Shown: one piece after another, positions 1-12,249 of the stretch
How the letters are laid out: each line of letters starts with the position of its first letter
Position numbering within the stretch: position 1 is the first letter of the stretch
Assembly: GCA_002286715.1 (NCBI GenBank)
Contig: NSJX01000016.1
Location: forward strand, 442,030 to 506,029
Length of the DNA: 64,000 nt
Direction of reading: 5' to 3'
Source: Dentipellis sp. KUC8613
Taxonomy: Eukaryota; Basidiomycota; Agaricomycetes; Russulales; Hericiaceae
Translations under genes and position numbers: made by a program
The notes under the pieces: generated by a model
Databases searched by the model: none
The model's input: only the letters and a program-made list of their open reading frames with translations
What the model was told of the DNA's origin: nothing

Positions 1-165
1 GTGCAAGGCCCGAGTCGGCCCCCAGCCCAGCAGGTTGTATACCAGTCGAACGGTCAGCCCGGACGGCCCAATGGCGCACCGGGAGCCGTCCAGGGTCAAG
101 CAAGGCCTTACCCCGCCGCACCCGCAGGCGCATACCAAGGACAGGTTCCTGTAGCTCAGCGATGA
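1..165 (+). CDS. C-terminal end of a Gln/Pro/Gly-rich protein (partial)
   Basis: The first bases are already in an open frame that reads about 54 residues rich in Q, P, G, A and Y before a TGA at 163-165. The 5' part lies outside the window. The composition resembles the disordered tails of RNA-binding or coat proteins, but no domain is present here, so no function can be assigned. The downstream 166-600 stretch is T- and pyrimidine-rich and looks like 3' UTR. Confidence 0.6.
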   Translation: MQGPSRPPAQQVVYQSNGQPGRPNGAPGAVQGQARPYPAAPAGAYQGQVPVAQR

Positions 166-1157
166 GCGATGTCACGGATTGTGGGGCGCTGTGGTGGGCT
201 GGTGTTGATGGAGCACGCCGAGGTTGTGGAGAAGTTCGGGTGTTTGTGTGAGGGCTCGCGCTGTGGTGGTAACCGATTTTCTCTTCTCCCTCGCTATCGC
301 GTCTGGCACTTTGCAACTTCATCTGGGCAGTTTTTTTCTGTTATTTTTTTCTCCCTTTTCTATTCTATTCCTCTCTTCAGCTATCCCTTCACTAACATCG
401 TCTACACTCCTACCCAAACAATCCTTAGGGGTCGAATCCGCGTTTTTTTCCCTTCCTCTTCTGTACTGCCTGGCCTCCCCTACCTTGAGGGACACTCGAA
501 CCTGAACCCCCTTCATTGCATGATTCCTCAACCCTGCCTCTTATTATCTGGGATACACCTTTTCCTTCTGCCCTTTTGATTTTACATTTTTGCTGATGCC
601 TTTAGTGGGAGATGGGGGTGGTTGGTGGCTGTTCCATGGTTGCTGTCCTGATCTTCGACGTGCTGCTCTTTGTTCAGTAGTTCACGCACATTGGAGAATT
701 GTAGCAATGTTGACTGGCAATATATTGACATTGTTATCCTTTACACTGGGCGGCTCCTTTCGCAAGGGTTTCTGCTGATCGAGTAGAGTCGAATGTGTGC
801 TAGAAATATTGACGTGATGTAATATAACTGTCAAGTCGTCTCTATCGCCAAGTGCGCGCCGGTTGTGTGATTACGCTTCTCTTCGACTGACTATGGTGGT
901 GGAGGGACGCGCTACCACCTGTACCACATAAACACCCTTCTCCTTCTCTTCAATACGTCCCAATCTCCCGAGACTCACGAGTCCGAACTGATATTGTCGG
1001 GCGAATACCGCGATTAGGGCGGGAGACGAGCTTCGACCTGTGAGTGATTCCGATGAATCTGCTGCTGGAACTTGCTTTGAAGTATGTCTACCTCCGTCTT
1101 ACTGGACCTCCCAGACTCCCAACTGCTCGTGATTGAGCAAAGTGAAGAATTCGAACC
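166..1157. other. Intergenic, 3' UTR then upstream region
   Basis: This stretch holds no coding sequence I can support. Positions about 320-460 are strongly pyrimidine-rich (runs of T and TTTTTTCTC), as expected for a 3' UTR. The last 300 bases presumably hold the promoter of the glycosyltransferase gene. Confidence 0.5.
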
Positions 1158-2607
1158 ATGTCACGAGAATATTCTCGTTTACCAATGTACGACCTACCCA
1201 ACTCCAGCCCTCGTCTGCGCTCATCGTCCCGCTCCCCATACGCAACCGACACACCATATTCCTTTTTCCCTCCTTCTCCCCCTCCACCCGACATGTACAC
1301 TGACACGCGCCGCAAATCCACATGGTCTAGCCACGGCAATGCCGCACATTTCTTACGCCCGCGTTCCATCTTCCTACTATTCCTCAAATACGGTCTCCCG
1401 TCGCTCTTCCTCCTCGTCCTGACGGGCTTCTTCCTCTGGGAACCCCATATAGAGCTCGCATTCTACCAGCGCGCCTGGGTGCAGAAAGAGATCGTGCCCA
1501 CAGAGCCGCTCTCCGGATGCTTCAGGCCCGAGCGTGTCAGCCCGTCGTACAACATCTCCGAGCGTCTCTACGGCCCGCGGAGAAACGAAGTCCAAGCAGG
1601 AATGCCGCTGCGCCTAGGCCTGGACTGCTACGATTTCGCAGGCACCATCCAGTCTCCACCATCGTCGCTGGACGAGCAGCGCGGCAAGACGAATTATCAC
1701 TCATATTGGCGCGTTGATCTCGCCCCGTTCGGGGAGCGCCAGGAATGGATGCTCAAGTCCTTCTTCGCGACGCAGCCGGCCGGGCACTCTCGCTTCATCC
1801 TCTGGTCGAACGGCGACCTGTCGAAGAATAAGCTCTTACAGGGCTACGCGACGAGCTTCCCGGACTCATTCGAGCTGCGAGTGGCGGATGTGTCGGAGCT
1901 GGCGAAGGGCACCGAGCTGGAGGGTAGCCCGTTATTGAGCAGCAAAGACAAGCTCGCATGGACGGATGGCGACTTAATCCGGCTTTTGGTGCTGTGGAAG
2001 GAGGGCGGGGTGTGGGTGGACATGGACAGCCTGCTGACGCGCGATTTGTCGCCGTTGCTGGAGCATGAATTCGTTACTCAGTGGGATTGCTACGGTACGT
2101 AGTGCGTTCCCTGTGTTGAAGGAATCGAGAAGGCTAACTCGTTTTGTAGACAAGATATACCAGCCCTTGAACGGCGCGCTGATGCACTTCCACCAACACT
2201 CGCCGTACCTCTGCGAAGCATTCCACATTATGGCGACGTCTCCTCGACCACGAGCCTCATCAACTGACTGGGGTGCACTTTTGTACCTCAAGCTCTGGCG
2301 AAGACTCGTTGCTGAAAGCGTCCCGCCGTTTAAAATTCTGCCCTTCTGCTTCTCCGACGCCCGCTCATGTCGCCTGGATAACCGACTGCCGGATCCCTTC
2401 GTGCCTGATCCCTCTGACAAGCACTGGACAGGCGGCCTTACTCGCGAAGCCGACGGAGGGCTCGACCAGAAGCTGCGAAAAGTATTTGCGGTACACCTTC
2501 ATAATCAATGGGAGAAGGACTTCCCTGAAGACGGGTGGGTGAGGAGGCTGCTACTAGGCCGATACGAAGGGAAGCTATCCCCGACAGCGTGGAGAGGCGC
2601 AGCATAG
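1158..2607 (+). CDS. Type II membrane glycosyltransferase, GT32-like, 464 aa
   Basis: Exons 1158-2094 and 2150-2607 are joined by a 55-base gt/ag intron (gtacgt donor), giving 464 residues. A Ser/Pro-rich cytosolic tail (residues 1-69) is followed by one membrane helix (about 71-93) and a lumenal domain. The lumenal part has the sugar-transferase signature with a DxD-type motif, DMD at 288-290 inside GGVWVDMDSLL, and the upstream pattern TDGDLIRLLVLW typical of GT32/OCH1-like enzymes (nucleotide-sugar and metal binding). An NIS sequon lies at about 132. The likely role is Golgi mannosyl- or glycosyl-transfer to glycoproteins or glycolipids; the exact donor and acceptor cannot be read from the sequence. 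Family assignment is fairly sure, substrate is not. Confidence 0.88.
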
Positions 2608-2766
2608 ACTAGTAGGCCATTCGATAGGGTAAATTATAATAGCTCTTGTGTATTGCGTCCAGTGCGGGATTCGCCTCCCATATCCATATTCATGGCATCG
2701 ACGCGTTGAGGATCTCACATACTAAGTTCCGTCATTAAACGAGCCCTGCAAATATATTATACTGTA

Positions 2767-3293
2767 CTAATGGAGGTCGGGCATGCGTCGGACGGCCTTC
2801 CCCTCGTTACGCGCATGAACTGTGAGCTTTTCTAGAATTAGAGAGCCCGCCCAGCGCTCCGGCGGTGTGCGCTTCTTCGTCGCCCAATAGTAGATGTCCC
2901 AGTCTGGCTCATCCAGGAGCTAGGGAGGAGACCACTGTAAGTTACGCGAAGGGGAGGATTTTCCAGACTACTCGCCTTGTCGTACTCGCGCAACTCTTCG
3001 GCACCCATCTTGCTCAGCTCCTCCTGCGCGAATGTGCTCAGAAGCAGATCACTTTCAAGGGTCCCACGCTTGCGGCTCTGATAGACAAGACGCGCGCGCA
3101 TCTTCTCGACAGACTCGTTTGGACGCGGAAGAGGCTCTGGAGGTGGAATGTTGGTGGGAGTAGCAGTCGAAGCGAGATGCTCGGGTGTGTGCGGGAGCGG
3201 CCATGGATCCTTTCGCCGACATGGAGTAGTAGTGAAGCGGCGCGCGTTTGTGTGCGCGAGGCGAGGAAGTATTGAGCGCATTGAGAAAGACAT
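2767..3293 (-). CDS. SDHAF2: Succinate dehydrogenase assembly factor 2 (mitochondrial), 156 aa
   Basis: Exons 3293-2976 and 2919-2767 give 156 residues. The N-terminus ([20 protein letters not shown]) is a typical mitochondrial presequence. The family core is present: [40 protein letters not shown] and a C-terminal acidic/basic tail. In the family this protein (Sdh5/Emi5) is needed for covalent flavin attachment to the SDH flavoprotein in the matrix. The 56-base intron (2920-2975) begins GC, not GT (AAG|gcgagt ... cctag); joining there is the only way to rebuild the conserved [16 protein letters not shown] block in frame. A probable 5' UTR intron (3331-3386, gtatgt/acag) lies upstream. Length matches the usual 150-170. 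Confidence 0.93.
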
Positions 3294-6200
3294 TTTCGTC
3301 GTTGTCGCTGAGAGGGTTCACAGTGGGCTGCTGTCTCGGAGACTTTCCACGCGGATACTATGACATAGATCGTGGAAATGACATACCTTGTGTGGATCAG
3401 CGGTCAATCAGATGAGATCTGCTGGACATTGGAACAGTTGAAACTTGACGCATCTGCCAGTGTTAAGCTGAACACCTTTCATCTCGTCCTTTCAGCTACG
3501 ACTGTTGACATGAGACAGCTCATTTTGATTGCATCCCGGGAAGAAAGCTCCTGTTCCCGACAGTTCGAACATGCCTCGCCAGATGCGAGGATGAGGTCCT
3601 GCTCCCTTCCTAATCTTCCATGCACTTACACCGCCCGAACTACACGACAGTCGAACTGCAGAGCGCCATGTCCCATCGGGCCCCCTAAACGTGGTCAAAG
3701 CACGGAAGCATAGCAATGCCGACCGATGGGCGCATTTTCCGAAGCTGCCTCGCTAGGTAGGATGGTAGTGCCTTTGTATCTCTTTAGAGTTATGCAACGT
3801 TCCTTTCAGGCGTAGTACCCTACAAAGCAAAAGTGATACGCATCAGCTTCCGCGCCTTGCCTTGTGCACTAGCCTCCTGGTGATACCGGTACTCGCTCCC
3901 ATGCAGCTGGAACAAGCACCCTCGGGCCTTCCTGATACCGATGCCGTTGCTCAAAGCAGTGGTACGCGCTACGCACAAGCCCCTTTAAGAAGGTTATGGA
4001 CGCCAGCTAAGCCGTGTATGTCCTACTCTCCTCGCGCTGTCTACTACGACCGCCGACGAGCCCAACCCCGGTTCTGATACTTGCCGCATAGTGCTCAGGC
4101 GCGCTAGTTGTGTCTATTCAAAAGTAGGGTTTCACAGCACGATGCACAGATCTATCAATAAGACACCCAGTCAACCGGCGTGATGTTATCGGGCTCGACT
4201 GACCTCTTGTTCGTAGAGTCGGTTCACCGAATTCGACCCGCTCGACCCGCACGTCTTCTTGGGACGATCTCTCACCGCATTTCAAGTCCGCAGCACGGTT
4301 CTGAGAGCGCTGTCAATCCATCAGTCATCGGGTGACACAGTTCCCGACCTGTTTACTCCTTCAAGAGACCCAGCATCCTTCTGCTTTTCGCATCGCAGCA
4401 TCATAGATATCCCGTTGATCAACGGGCCGCTCACACGAGTCCATCTCGAGTTGCTGAAGGTTCAAATATATCACACTTCGCTATAGGTTTATCAACGCCA
4501 CTATCTCCAGCTGTGTATGACGGTGCTATTCCGAGAATAGGGGCCCTAGCCATGACAGGAACAACAGCAGATGTACGGTCGATGAGTTTCGACTTCGACA
4601 GCGTTCCGTCTTAAGGAAAGTCGTGTCGACTCACGGATCTCGTCCTACAGGCTGACCGCTCTCAGAGGTCGATGCCAGTGGTTCCCGGCGGTAAGCCATC
4701 ATGCATCATGTTGCGGTGACGTGGAAGTTCTCATACTTAGGTCTCTTGAACAACAGCTGTACAGTTCTACGACTTCTCAGACGATGGCACCATCGTCCTT
4801 CGACGGGTCTATTTCTGTCGAACGGCTTGAACACACCAGTCCGCCAACGCACATGTCCGAGGCCGTAGACCATCCCCACATCGCACGTTGATTGCCACCC
4901 TCAGCGGCCCTTCGACACGACGTTGGGCGCAGATAACAAGCAGTATTATGACGCAATGCAGAAGCCGTGCTTGCATCGCGTTTGCAGGATTTACACATGC
5001 TAGCCTGGCTTCGCGCCAATCCAGCCAATTGCAGCAGCGGAAGTCGCCGCGTATGTGAGTTCGCGCCCTTGCAAACGATTCTCCGCCACATCCGTGGTAT
5101 CGCGCCTCGCACACCGCGGTGTCTATTCGCTGCGCGACATAGGGGACAGATCTGTGCTGCCATCTCGAAGTGCCGTAAAGCGGACATGGGACGTTCTTGT
5201 GATCGAGAAGACGGTGAGTGGGTGACGTCGCCATCCGGTTCTCCAGCGCATGGTCGGCGATGCTGATTGGCAGTTGGGATACTCGCGAAGGCATCGGTCC
5301 TCACATATGCCCTCCCCCTTCCCTCTTCTAGTCGTCGCAAAACATTATCTCGTACAGCTGGACGCTCGCCGTATGCTGGCCTACGGCCTCGACTACTTCG
5401 ATATCCGGGAGTTGGGCCAACATCTTGTGAGTACGTTAATACGTCTAGCCCAGATGAACTACTTCTTCTTTTTCAACTTCTTCTATGGGATCCCTTATTC
5501 TGTCACGTCTTATCAGATATCATGGGCTCTTCTGTGTTCGATTATGAGCACCTCTAGAACCCACCTTCATCTGGACTCAATCGCGCCATGTGCAATCAGA
5601 TCATCGAACCAATACCTCGGACGCGCATACACAAATTGAAGACGCCGAGTACCGTCAGTCCTCGTATTGGGACTCTCGACTACTCTGCATGCCGGACTCC
5701 TCGTAATCCTAGCTTTGTACTCGGATCTCGGATTCTACGTGTTGCTCTTTTCGTAACGCCTGATGCTTAGACATCCTTGATCTCGAGGTCGCTGCACCCC
5801 AAAGGACGTTCATTCGCTTATTTTTCAGCAAACGCAAGACATTCTTCCCCGAGAGGAATATCACAACCGCCCTACTGTCTCGCTAGGCGCAAGCACTATG
5901 TCCCTGTACGAGTCAGCACGCCCATGGTCACAGCAACGCGTCCGGTCAGCACACCCCACCCACCTCGCGTCGCTGACTGACCCTGACAAAGTGCTCTGTG
6001 TAAGCGAACACGCGAGCGAGCACCCGACATCGCACCAAGACCGCGAAGCCCACATTCATCCGAACAATCTCGCAATCACGACCTCGACATCAGCGTGCCA
6101 CTGCACAGACAGGTTCGCGCCCACGTCCGCAGCCGTAACCCGAACCTCGCTTTCCTGGCGCTTCTCGGAATGAAAGCCCAGACCGCGCCGGCTTCGCCTT

Positions 6201-9200
6201 CTCCTTCCCCATCGCACTTTCGGTATTTCATATGCACGCGCCGCAGGACAGAGAGACGCCTGCCGCTTCAAGAAGCAGCATCCCCGTCTGCAGGCTTCCA
6301 GCTTCACACCGCAATCTCCGCGTCCTGGGCATGGGTACGCGCATGGGCATGGGACCGCATCGGACTTTCCGCCGCGTCGCGCACAGCGCAGGACGCCCGG
6401 CGTGTCGCACCCCCAAGACAAATTCGCAGACCATGTGCCCGCGAGACGCCTGCCGCCTGCGATCGTCGCGTGCCCGGTGCGCCCTCCCACCAAGACGCGC
6501 TGTGTCTGTGCGCTCCGACAAGGCAGCGCGCTTGCAGATATCATTGGTACGGCGAAACGATCGCATCTCGGATATAACGCCCTTGCTTCTGTCCTGCAGC
6601 GCTCGCGGTCCTGTGTCTTGTGTCCTGCATCTGGTGCCCTGTGTCGGACGTCTGGTGTTCTGCGCCTTGTGTCGTCCTGGGCGCGTCGCGCACCGTGCCT
6701 GGCATGCGCCGCCCGACGGTCACTTGACCGCCGCCTCGCCCTGTGCGTGGAGCCAGGAGCGCCCTCGCAGCGTTATCGCGCCCCCGGGCCTGGCGGCGGG
6801 TGCTGGGGTGGTGGGGCGCTGCCCGTGCTAAGTGGTGACCGGCATCGGTGCCCCAAATCACTCGCGCTGCGCGAGGCGCCCGGGCCCGGTGCGCTTCGCG
6901 CCAGTGCTTCAGGGTGCTGTACAGCTGCAGGACGTGTTCGGCGGTACTGTACTGTATGTTCGGGTTTGCAGTTCGGGTTCTGGGTCTGAGATCTGTCTTT
7001 CTAGCGCTTACGTCCTGCAATTGTGCACATTCACTGCCCTCAGCACCACCCGGCCTACAGTCCTTTATGGGCTTACGAGATTCGTCCATTCATCGCCCGC
7101 AGCGCGCAGAATCCGGAGTGCAGGATGCAATATGCCCCCGGGGATCATATGTCGGTCGCATCATCATCCTAGGCCTGCCAGCCAGTGGCAACTGGCACTG
7201 TAGCTGGCGCAGACGCAGATGCCGAGACCCGAGCTGCTGCGCTGCTCCCACAGGAAGCCAGCTATAGTGCTCGCGGCGGCAGGCTAGGCTGTATATGTCC
7301 ATACAGGCCCGTCCGTCGCGCTGTCCCCTCCCCCTCGCCATCTCCATCCCTGTCGACGTCGCTTGCGCCCTTAGTCCGCTGCCTCTGTTGCAAGGCACTG
7401 CAACTCGGTGTTGGCATTCGCATTCGCACTGTACCCGGCTGAGGTCGAGATAAGGCCCGGGGCCAATATCAACGTCCGATCCTTGTATGCACTCTGGCCT
7501 GGACGCTGGACGCTGGATGCCGGACAGGCAGGGGCGCAGGCAATGCGCAAGCGCGGGGGAGGCAGACAGGAGGCATGGACGTGTGCTCGTGCACGTGGAT
7601 GCATGGACGTATGGATGCATGGATGCGGGGGTGGGTCTGGTCTCGGGACCACCGAGCGAGAGGACGCGCCGCGATTGGCCCGCGCGGGGGAGGTGGGAAG
7701 TCGCGGTGGGGCGCGCAAGGCACGGCAGGGCGGGGGCACGAAGTGTGAGGAGGGGGGGCGGCTGCTGATTCGCCTCGAGCTCGAGAACGCGAAGGCGAGC
7801 AGCCCATTGATTCGTGATCAGAGAGTCGCGGTCGGTCGACGTTCGCGTCAATATTAAGGGGCGCAGAGGGCGAGCAGCCACGGACCGCGTAACCATGGTC
7901 CTTGTTGCGTTGCGTGCTGCTGGCGCTGAATGGCCGGCCGCGATCAGGCCACAAAAGTACATACTGCACTTTACGGCTCGCTTCGACTTCTGCATCTGTA
8001 TAGAGCAGATGATAGATCTGTCTGCGCCCGGGCCCGTGTACGCGTAATACGTGCGGTGTATGTACTGAGTACATACATTCATGATCTCCAGTGCTTCCCT
8101 GCCAGGCAGGTCGCGCGCCAGGGCCCAATCAGAGCCTGCGACGGCCGCCTATTGAATGCGAGAAGGGACCCCCGATTTCGAGGCGTGCGAGGCTGCCGTG
8201 GTCATCCTCCGGCCGCAGTGCCAGGAGCGCAGCGCACTGGCTGCCAGCTGGTAGCGCGTGCTGTATATTTGGCCGCGTGCTGTGCTGGCGCGCCGAGACT
8301 CGAGGGTGACATCCAGCCTGGGAACCCACCCTCGTCCATACCTCGCCATGACACTGACATTGACACTTGCCGCTCGACTCAACCGCTCAGCACACCTCGA
8401 GATAGGACCAAGGAGAAAATCGTGAATATATATTGCGCACTATACAGTATTTGTAGTGTATGCTCAAGCCATTGGATGTTCGAACCAGATCGTAATGTGT
8501 GTGCGATACCGATGTATGCGCAGCGGGAGAACGAGGATGTGTGGGAGTGGTACAATGGCACAGTGTAGCAGAAGTGGATGCACGATGGGGGAGGGGGACA
8601 AGGCGCCTGCGCCTGATGCAGGAGATACTGAACACGCCTAGATGACAACCCAGATAGACAGGGAGACAAGATAAAAAACACCAGCGACAACAGGGGAGAA
8701 AACAAGGATAAAACAACATGGACGGAAGAGAATAATGGACATATGGGGTGGGGGGAGAGCAAATGCAAAGACCGGGAAGATACGCAACTGTAGGTGCGGC
8801 CAAATATGCCGAAAGCCAACCAGTGTCCGCGCACGGTGTATGCAAAGCTGCGATGCCAAGGCGATAATGCCCGAGAGTCCATCGCGAGGCGAATCGACCA
8901 TGCGCCTGGGGCAAGTCGTGCCCAACGACTTGCAGAGCTAGGCGCCCACTGCGACCCTGCAGGGCACTATACGCCGGAACTCCGCCTGAAAGCCACGGGT
9001 GCTAGTAGGCATCACATAGATTCGCCGATTCGAGCGACTGTCTCGAGCGATGACGATGAGCGGGGATGGAGCGTGTGCTGGTCGCTGTCGATGACGAAGG
9101 TGGGGAGCGAACTAGCGGCGGAGAGATAGCCCGGCCCGGTGGGGAATGAGAGGTGGGAAGGGCGGGGATAGCGAATAGAAGGAGAGGGCGAAGGGGGCAG

Positions 9201-9404
9201 CGTGGGTGTGGAGCGCGAAGGCGAGGATCGAGTGATGCGATGGTCGAGATGAAGGCATGATCCGGGACAAGACGCGCCGTCCCGTGGGCTCGCAGCGACG
9301 CATTCACATGCGAGCGCGGACGCGGTGGTGCATAGATGGTACAACACATACAGTGGAGTAGGGCGGGGTTGAGGAATATGTGCAAGGGCGGGAGGGGGAG
9401 GGTA
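3294..9404. other. Long gene-poor region, first part
   Basis: About 6 kb without a gene I can support. Reading frames are short, lack conserved motifs and cannot be joined convincingly by splicing. The sequence becomes very G+C-rich from about 5900, with low-complexity patches (6590-6680, degenerate CCTGTGTC-like words; 7597-7623, GGATGCATGGA twice with a 16-base period). No tRNA, rRNA, transposase or reverse-transcriptase signature was seen. Non-coding RNAs or fast-evolving orphan genes cannot be excluded. Confidence 0.5.
8057..8077. repeat. Perfect 10-bp palindrome with a single-base centre
   Basis: The left arm TGTATGTACT and right arm AGTACATACA are exact reverse complements separated by one G. 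The element sits in the gene-poor region with no gene nearby. It could be a dimeric protein-binding site or a chance palindrome. Confidence 0.7.
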
Positions 9405-9717
9405 TCATCGACGAGCGACATAGCGCCAGTAGATGGGGTTTGGCGGCTGTGGGGGAACAAAGGAAGTCAGAGGGGGCGGTGTCGCGAGAGCGCGTCGAGC
9501 GAAGGTACCTGAGTGCCGGCTGTGGAGTCATCTGTGGAGGAGGAGTCGGGACATGAAGAGGAAGAAAGAAGGGGAGGATAGGAGACGTACGAGGACGAAT
9601 GCATTCCCAGATGTCGACGCCTCTACCCTTGGGATCCCAGACGCCGCACTGGGAGAAGAGGGCCCAGTGGATGTTGACCTCCCAGATGCGGGTGGCGTTG
9701 CTGACGACGGCAGGCAT
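9405..9717 (-). CDS. Orphan 63-residue microprotein, three exons
   Basis: Exons 9717-9591, 9531-9509 and 9446-9405 close in frame (127+23+42 bases = 64 codons with stop). Both introns are canonical: 9532-9590 (gtacgt...ccacag) and 9447-9508 (gtacct...ccacag), with pyrimidine-rich 3' ends. The peptide begins MPAVVSNATRIWEVNIHW and ends PPNPIYWRYVARR; it has five Trp, two Cys and a basic C-terminus, and no signal peptide or membrane helix. I do not recognise a family. A TATA-like CTTATAAAT lies on the same strand at 9827-9819, about 100 bases before the ATG. Alternatively a 5' UTR intron (9816-9732) ends in a 37-base pyrimidine tract just upstream. This is the only credible gene in the 16-kb gene-poor region. 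Confidence 0.5.
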
Positions 9718-12249
9718 GGAGAGAGATGAGTCTGGGGGAGGAGGAGGAGGAGGAAGAGGAGGAGAAGGGACGCGCGGGGGGGAGACGGATACGAGGAGGA
9801 GTCGAGCACCGCTCACGGATTTATAAGATCGCGACGGACGCCGAAACGAACGGGCTGGCTGACTCGGGCGTTCGAACCGCGCAGTCGATGCGGCGCTCGT
9901 CAGCCCGTCGTCCACCCCGGACGCCGACTCCCCTCCCAGCCTCTCCGCGCCGCATCCCCGGCCTCTGCTCTCGTCGCGTCCCCCCCATCCCCATCGAGCG
10001 GTGACCCACAACTGCAATGCGGTGTCGCCCACAACGCCTGCAACAGCGATCGGTCGTGCAGCCGGGCGCAGACGCAGAATGTCAGCAGCGTACGTGGCTC
10101 GCCGAGGGTCATAAATGAGAATCCAGACAGTCGTCGGCGAGAGACGGACCGTGGGCTGGGGCATGGTTCGGTCGGGACGGACGACGTCATGGGGGCGATG
10201 GGCGTCTGCGGACGTCATGGCATCTTTGTTGACCGACGACGCGTGCAGATAAGCACCCAGCCTCGACTTGAATATGTCCCGGCGATGTCCTCCATCCCGT
10301 TCTGAACATCGTCATATCGCCTTTCGACCCTCTTCCGTCTCCCGCCGCTCCTCTCTTCTCTCCCCGTCCGGCTCTTCCCTTCCTACAACGGCTCCTCTCC
10401 TCATCTCTATTCAATCCAGCCCGGCGGCGCCGTCCGACCTCCCAGCCACGCCGCCTCGTGCACGTCCCGCGCGGACCCCTCCGCCCTGATAGCGACCGAC
10501 ACGTAGGCCGATGGTCACCAGTTGCCTCCGGGCGGTGCTCCAGCACCGCTGCTCACGGCACGGCACGACATGCGGCGAACAGGTACCGCTGCGGAGGCAT
10601 CGACACGGTCACGGCGAAACGGAGATGGAGTCAGATAACGGTTATGCGCGTTTCCGAGGCTAAAAGCTTGATTTGATCGTACGGTGCGTCCTCTCCCTAC
10701 CCTCACACCTTGCATGCCGTCTACCTTGTTGCTCGGCATCTGCGTTGCTACGTTCGCGGTACAGGGTTGCTGGTTGCCCGTCGATGGATGTCGGCGTGGC
10801 CGTGGTAGGTTTGCATTTTCATTTCTATGCCCACGGCCCTAGGGTTTGCTCCGCGTCCCGTCATGTTTACGGTATTGCCTTCCGCGACACGAAGATTGCA
10901 ATGGGCCGCCACAAAGGCGGGTGCGATGGATGAGATGGACTTCGGATCGCCGGTGCGACTTCGATGGCATGTCAAACAGTGCACAGCATTTATCGTTTGC
11001 TGATTTTTTTCAGGCAGCACCCGTGCACTCTGCCAGGGTCTCTGCGATCGTTTGGAAACACATCTGTAACGACAGCGGTCCTCCATCCCTAACAATCAAG
11101 CATCAGCGTTGTCCAGGTGCGTCCAAGCCTATCTATGATGCGCTTCTGCCCTGCCTTCCATCCGCATGTTCGCCCTTGCGCCTCCATACCCATACCCATG
11201 CCCTCGGCTGGCTACATCTATCAGTACCGCGCCTCATTCGTGTCCCGACCCCTTTGACGTTCCCTTTCTGCACCGTTTGCATAACATCCCCATCTTCATG
11301 TACCTACCGAAAATTTGTGGGCGCCAGCGTCTCCATTCTTTGTGTCGTGATGCGTCTGCATCGATGTGCCACAATGTCCGAGGCCTGAGCTCTGCGCCCG
11401 TCTCTCGGGCGGTAGCAACCCGCACGGGCCCTTGCAACGGTAAGAATTTAACAGTCGTGCAGTCCGCTGGCAGCGTTTCAGCTGTCACCCTCGCGCACCG
11501 GGTCGATATGCAGCTCGCGCGCACTGACAGCGCCCATTTCGCCCAGTTGCAGGCCTCGGAGCGGAGGCGCGAGCCACGGCGCTGGCCTGGGCCCTGTAGC
11601 TATGCACACGAGACTTCGCACCGAGTGGACCCACAAGAGATCTGATTCAAATTCGTGGTCCTAGGCTCCCAGCCTGGCCGCGACGCACACCGCGATGAGG
11701 CTTCCTTCCACATCCACTGACCATTTCATATCTCTGCGACAAAACAGAGTGGGTCACGAGGACAAGGAGACTGGAGACCGGTCCATCGCGCAGCCGTGCG
11801 CACAGCCCGAGACTGGCTGCATGACCTCCGCACGCTCGGCATCTCCTTCTGGCACAATGGCCTCCGGCGGCACCCCCTAGCTGCGTCGCCCGCCCGTCGG
11901 CTGTCGAGTGCGCGCTGGCGCTGGCGGACGCGGTTGCGAATTGAGCGCGCGCTGACTCGCTGCACGCACGCCCGCATCCGCGGCACGCGATCTGGGATCG
12001 TACATATTGGGCGCCGGGAGCAAGTACAGTGCGCGCGATGCGGACGCGGGATGCGTGCCGCGGCGCCCGGCCCCGTGCCGCCTCTGCCAGTGCGCTCTGA
12101 GTCCGCCTGCCAGTGGGTGTCGGCATCGACGGGCTCACCGCGCACCATATGCATCCACCCTCACGCTCACTCGCACTGGCTCGCCCGACCCGACCCCGAG
12201 CAGGACCCCCGACGACCCCCCCAGAGGTATGCGCGGCCAAAAAGGCAAA
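9718..12249. other. Gene-poor region, middle part
   Basis: Apart from the presumed promoter of the microgene (9718-9830) I see no supportable gene. Frames up to about 240 codons exist on both strands, but they follow from the high G+C content, lack motifs and shift composition along their length. Confidence 0.45.
9734..9770. repeat. 37-base uninterrupted purine tract
   Basis: On the plus strand the run is GGGGGAGGAGGAGGAGGAGG followed by AAGAGGAGGAGAAGGGA. On the minus strand it is a perfect polypyrimidine tract immediately before a CAG and the start of the 63-residue microgene, so it may be the 3' end of a leader intron. Such mirror-like purine tracts can also form triplex DNA. Confidence 0.7.

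Noticed and set aside
4777..5340. 187-codon frame with a CPLC motif on the minus strand
   Set aside because: Only one Cys pair of a zinc-finger type is present, the rest is unstructured Arg/Ser/Ala sequence, and no splice sites extend it.
9825..9900. GGTTCGAAC, a B-box-like word suggesting a tRNA on the minus strand
   Set aside because: No matching A box and no acceptor-stem pairing at the expected distance.
9304..10218. 304-codon open frame on the minus strand
   Set aside because: It overlaps the spliced microgene; its upstream half is low-complexity Pro/Ser/Arg, its downstream part runs through both introns, and no single domain spans it.
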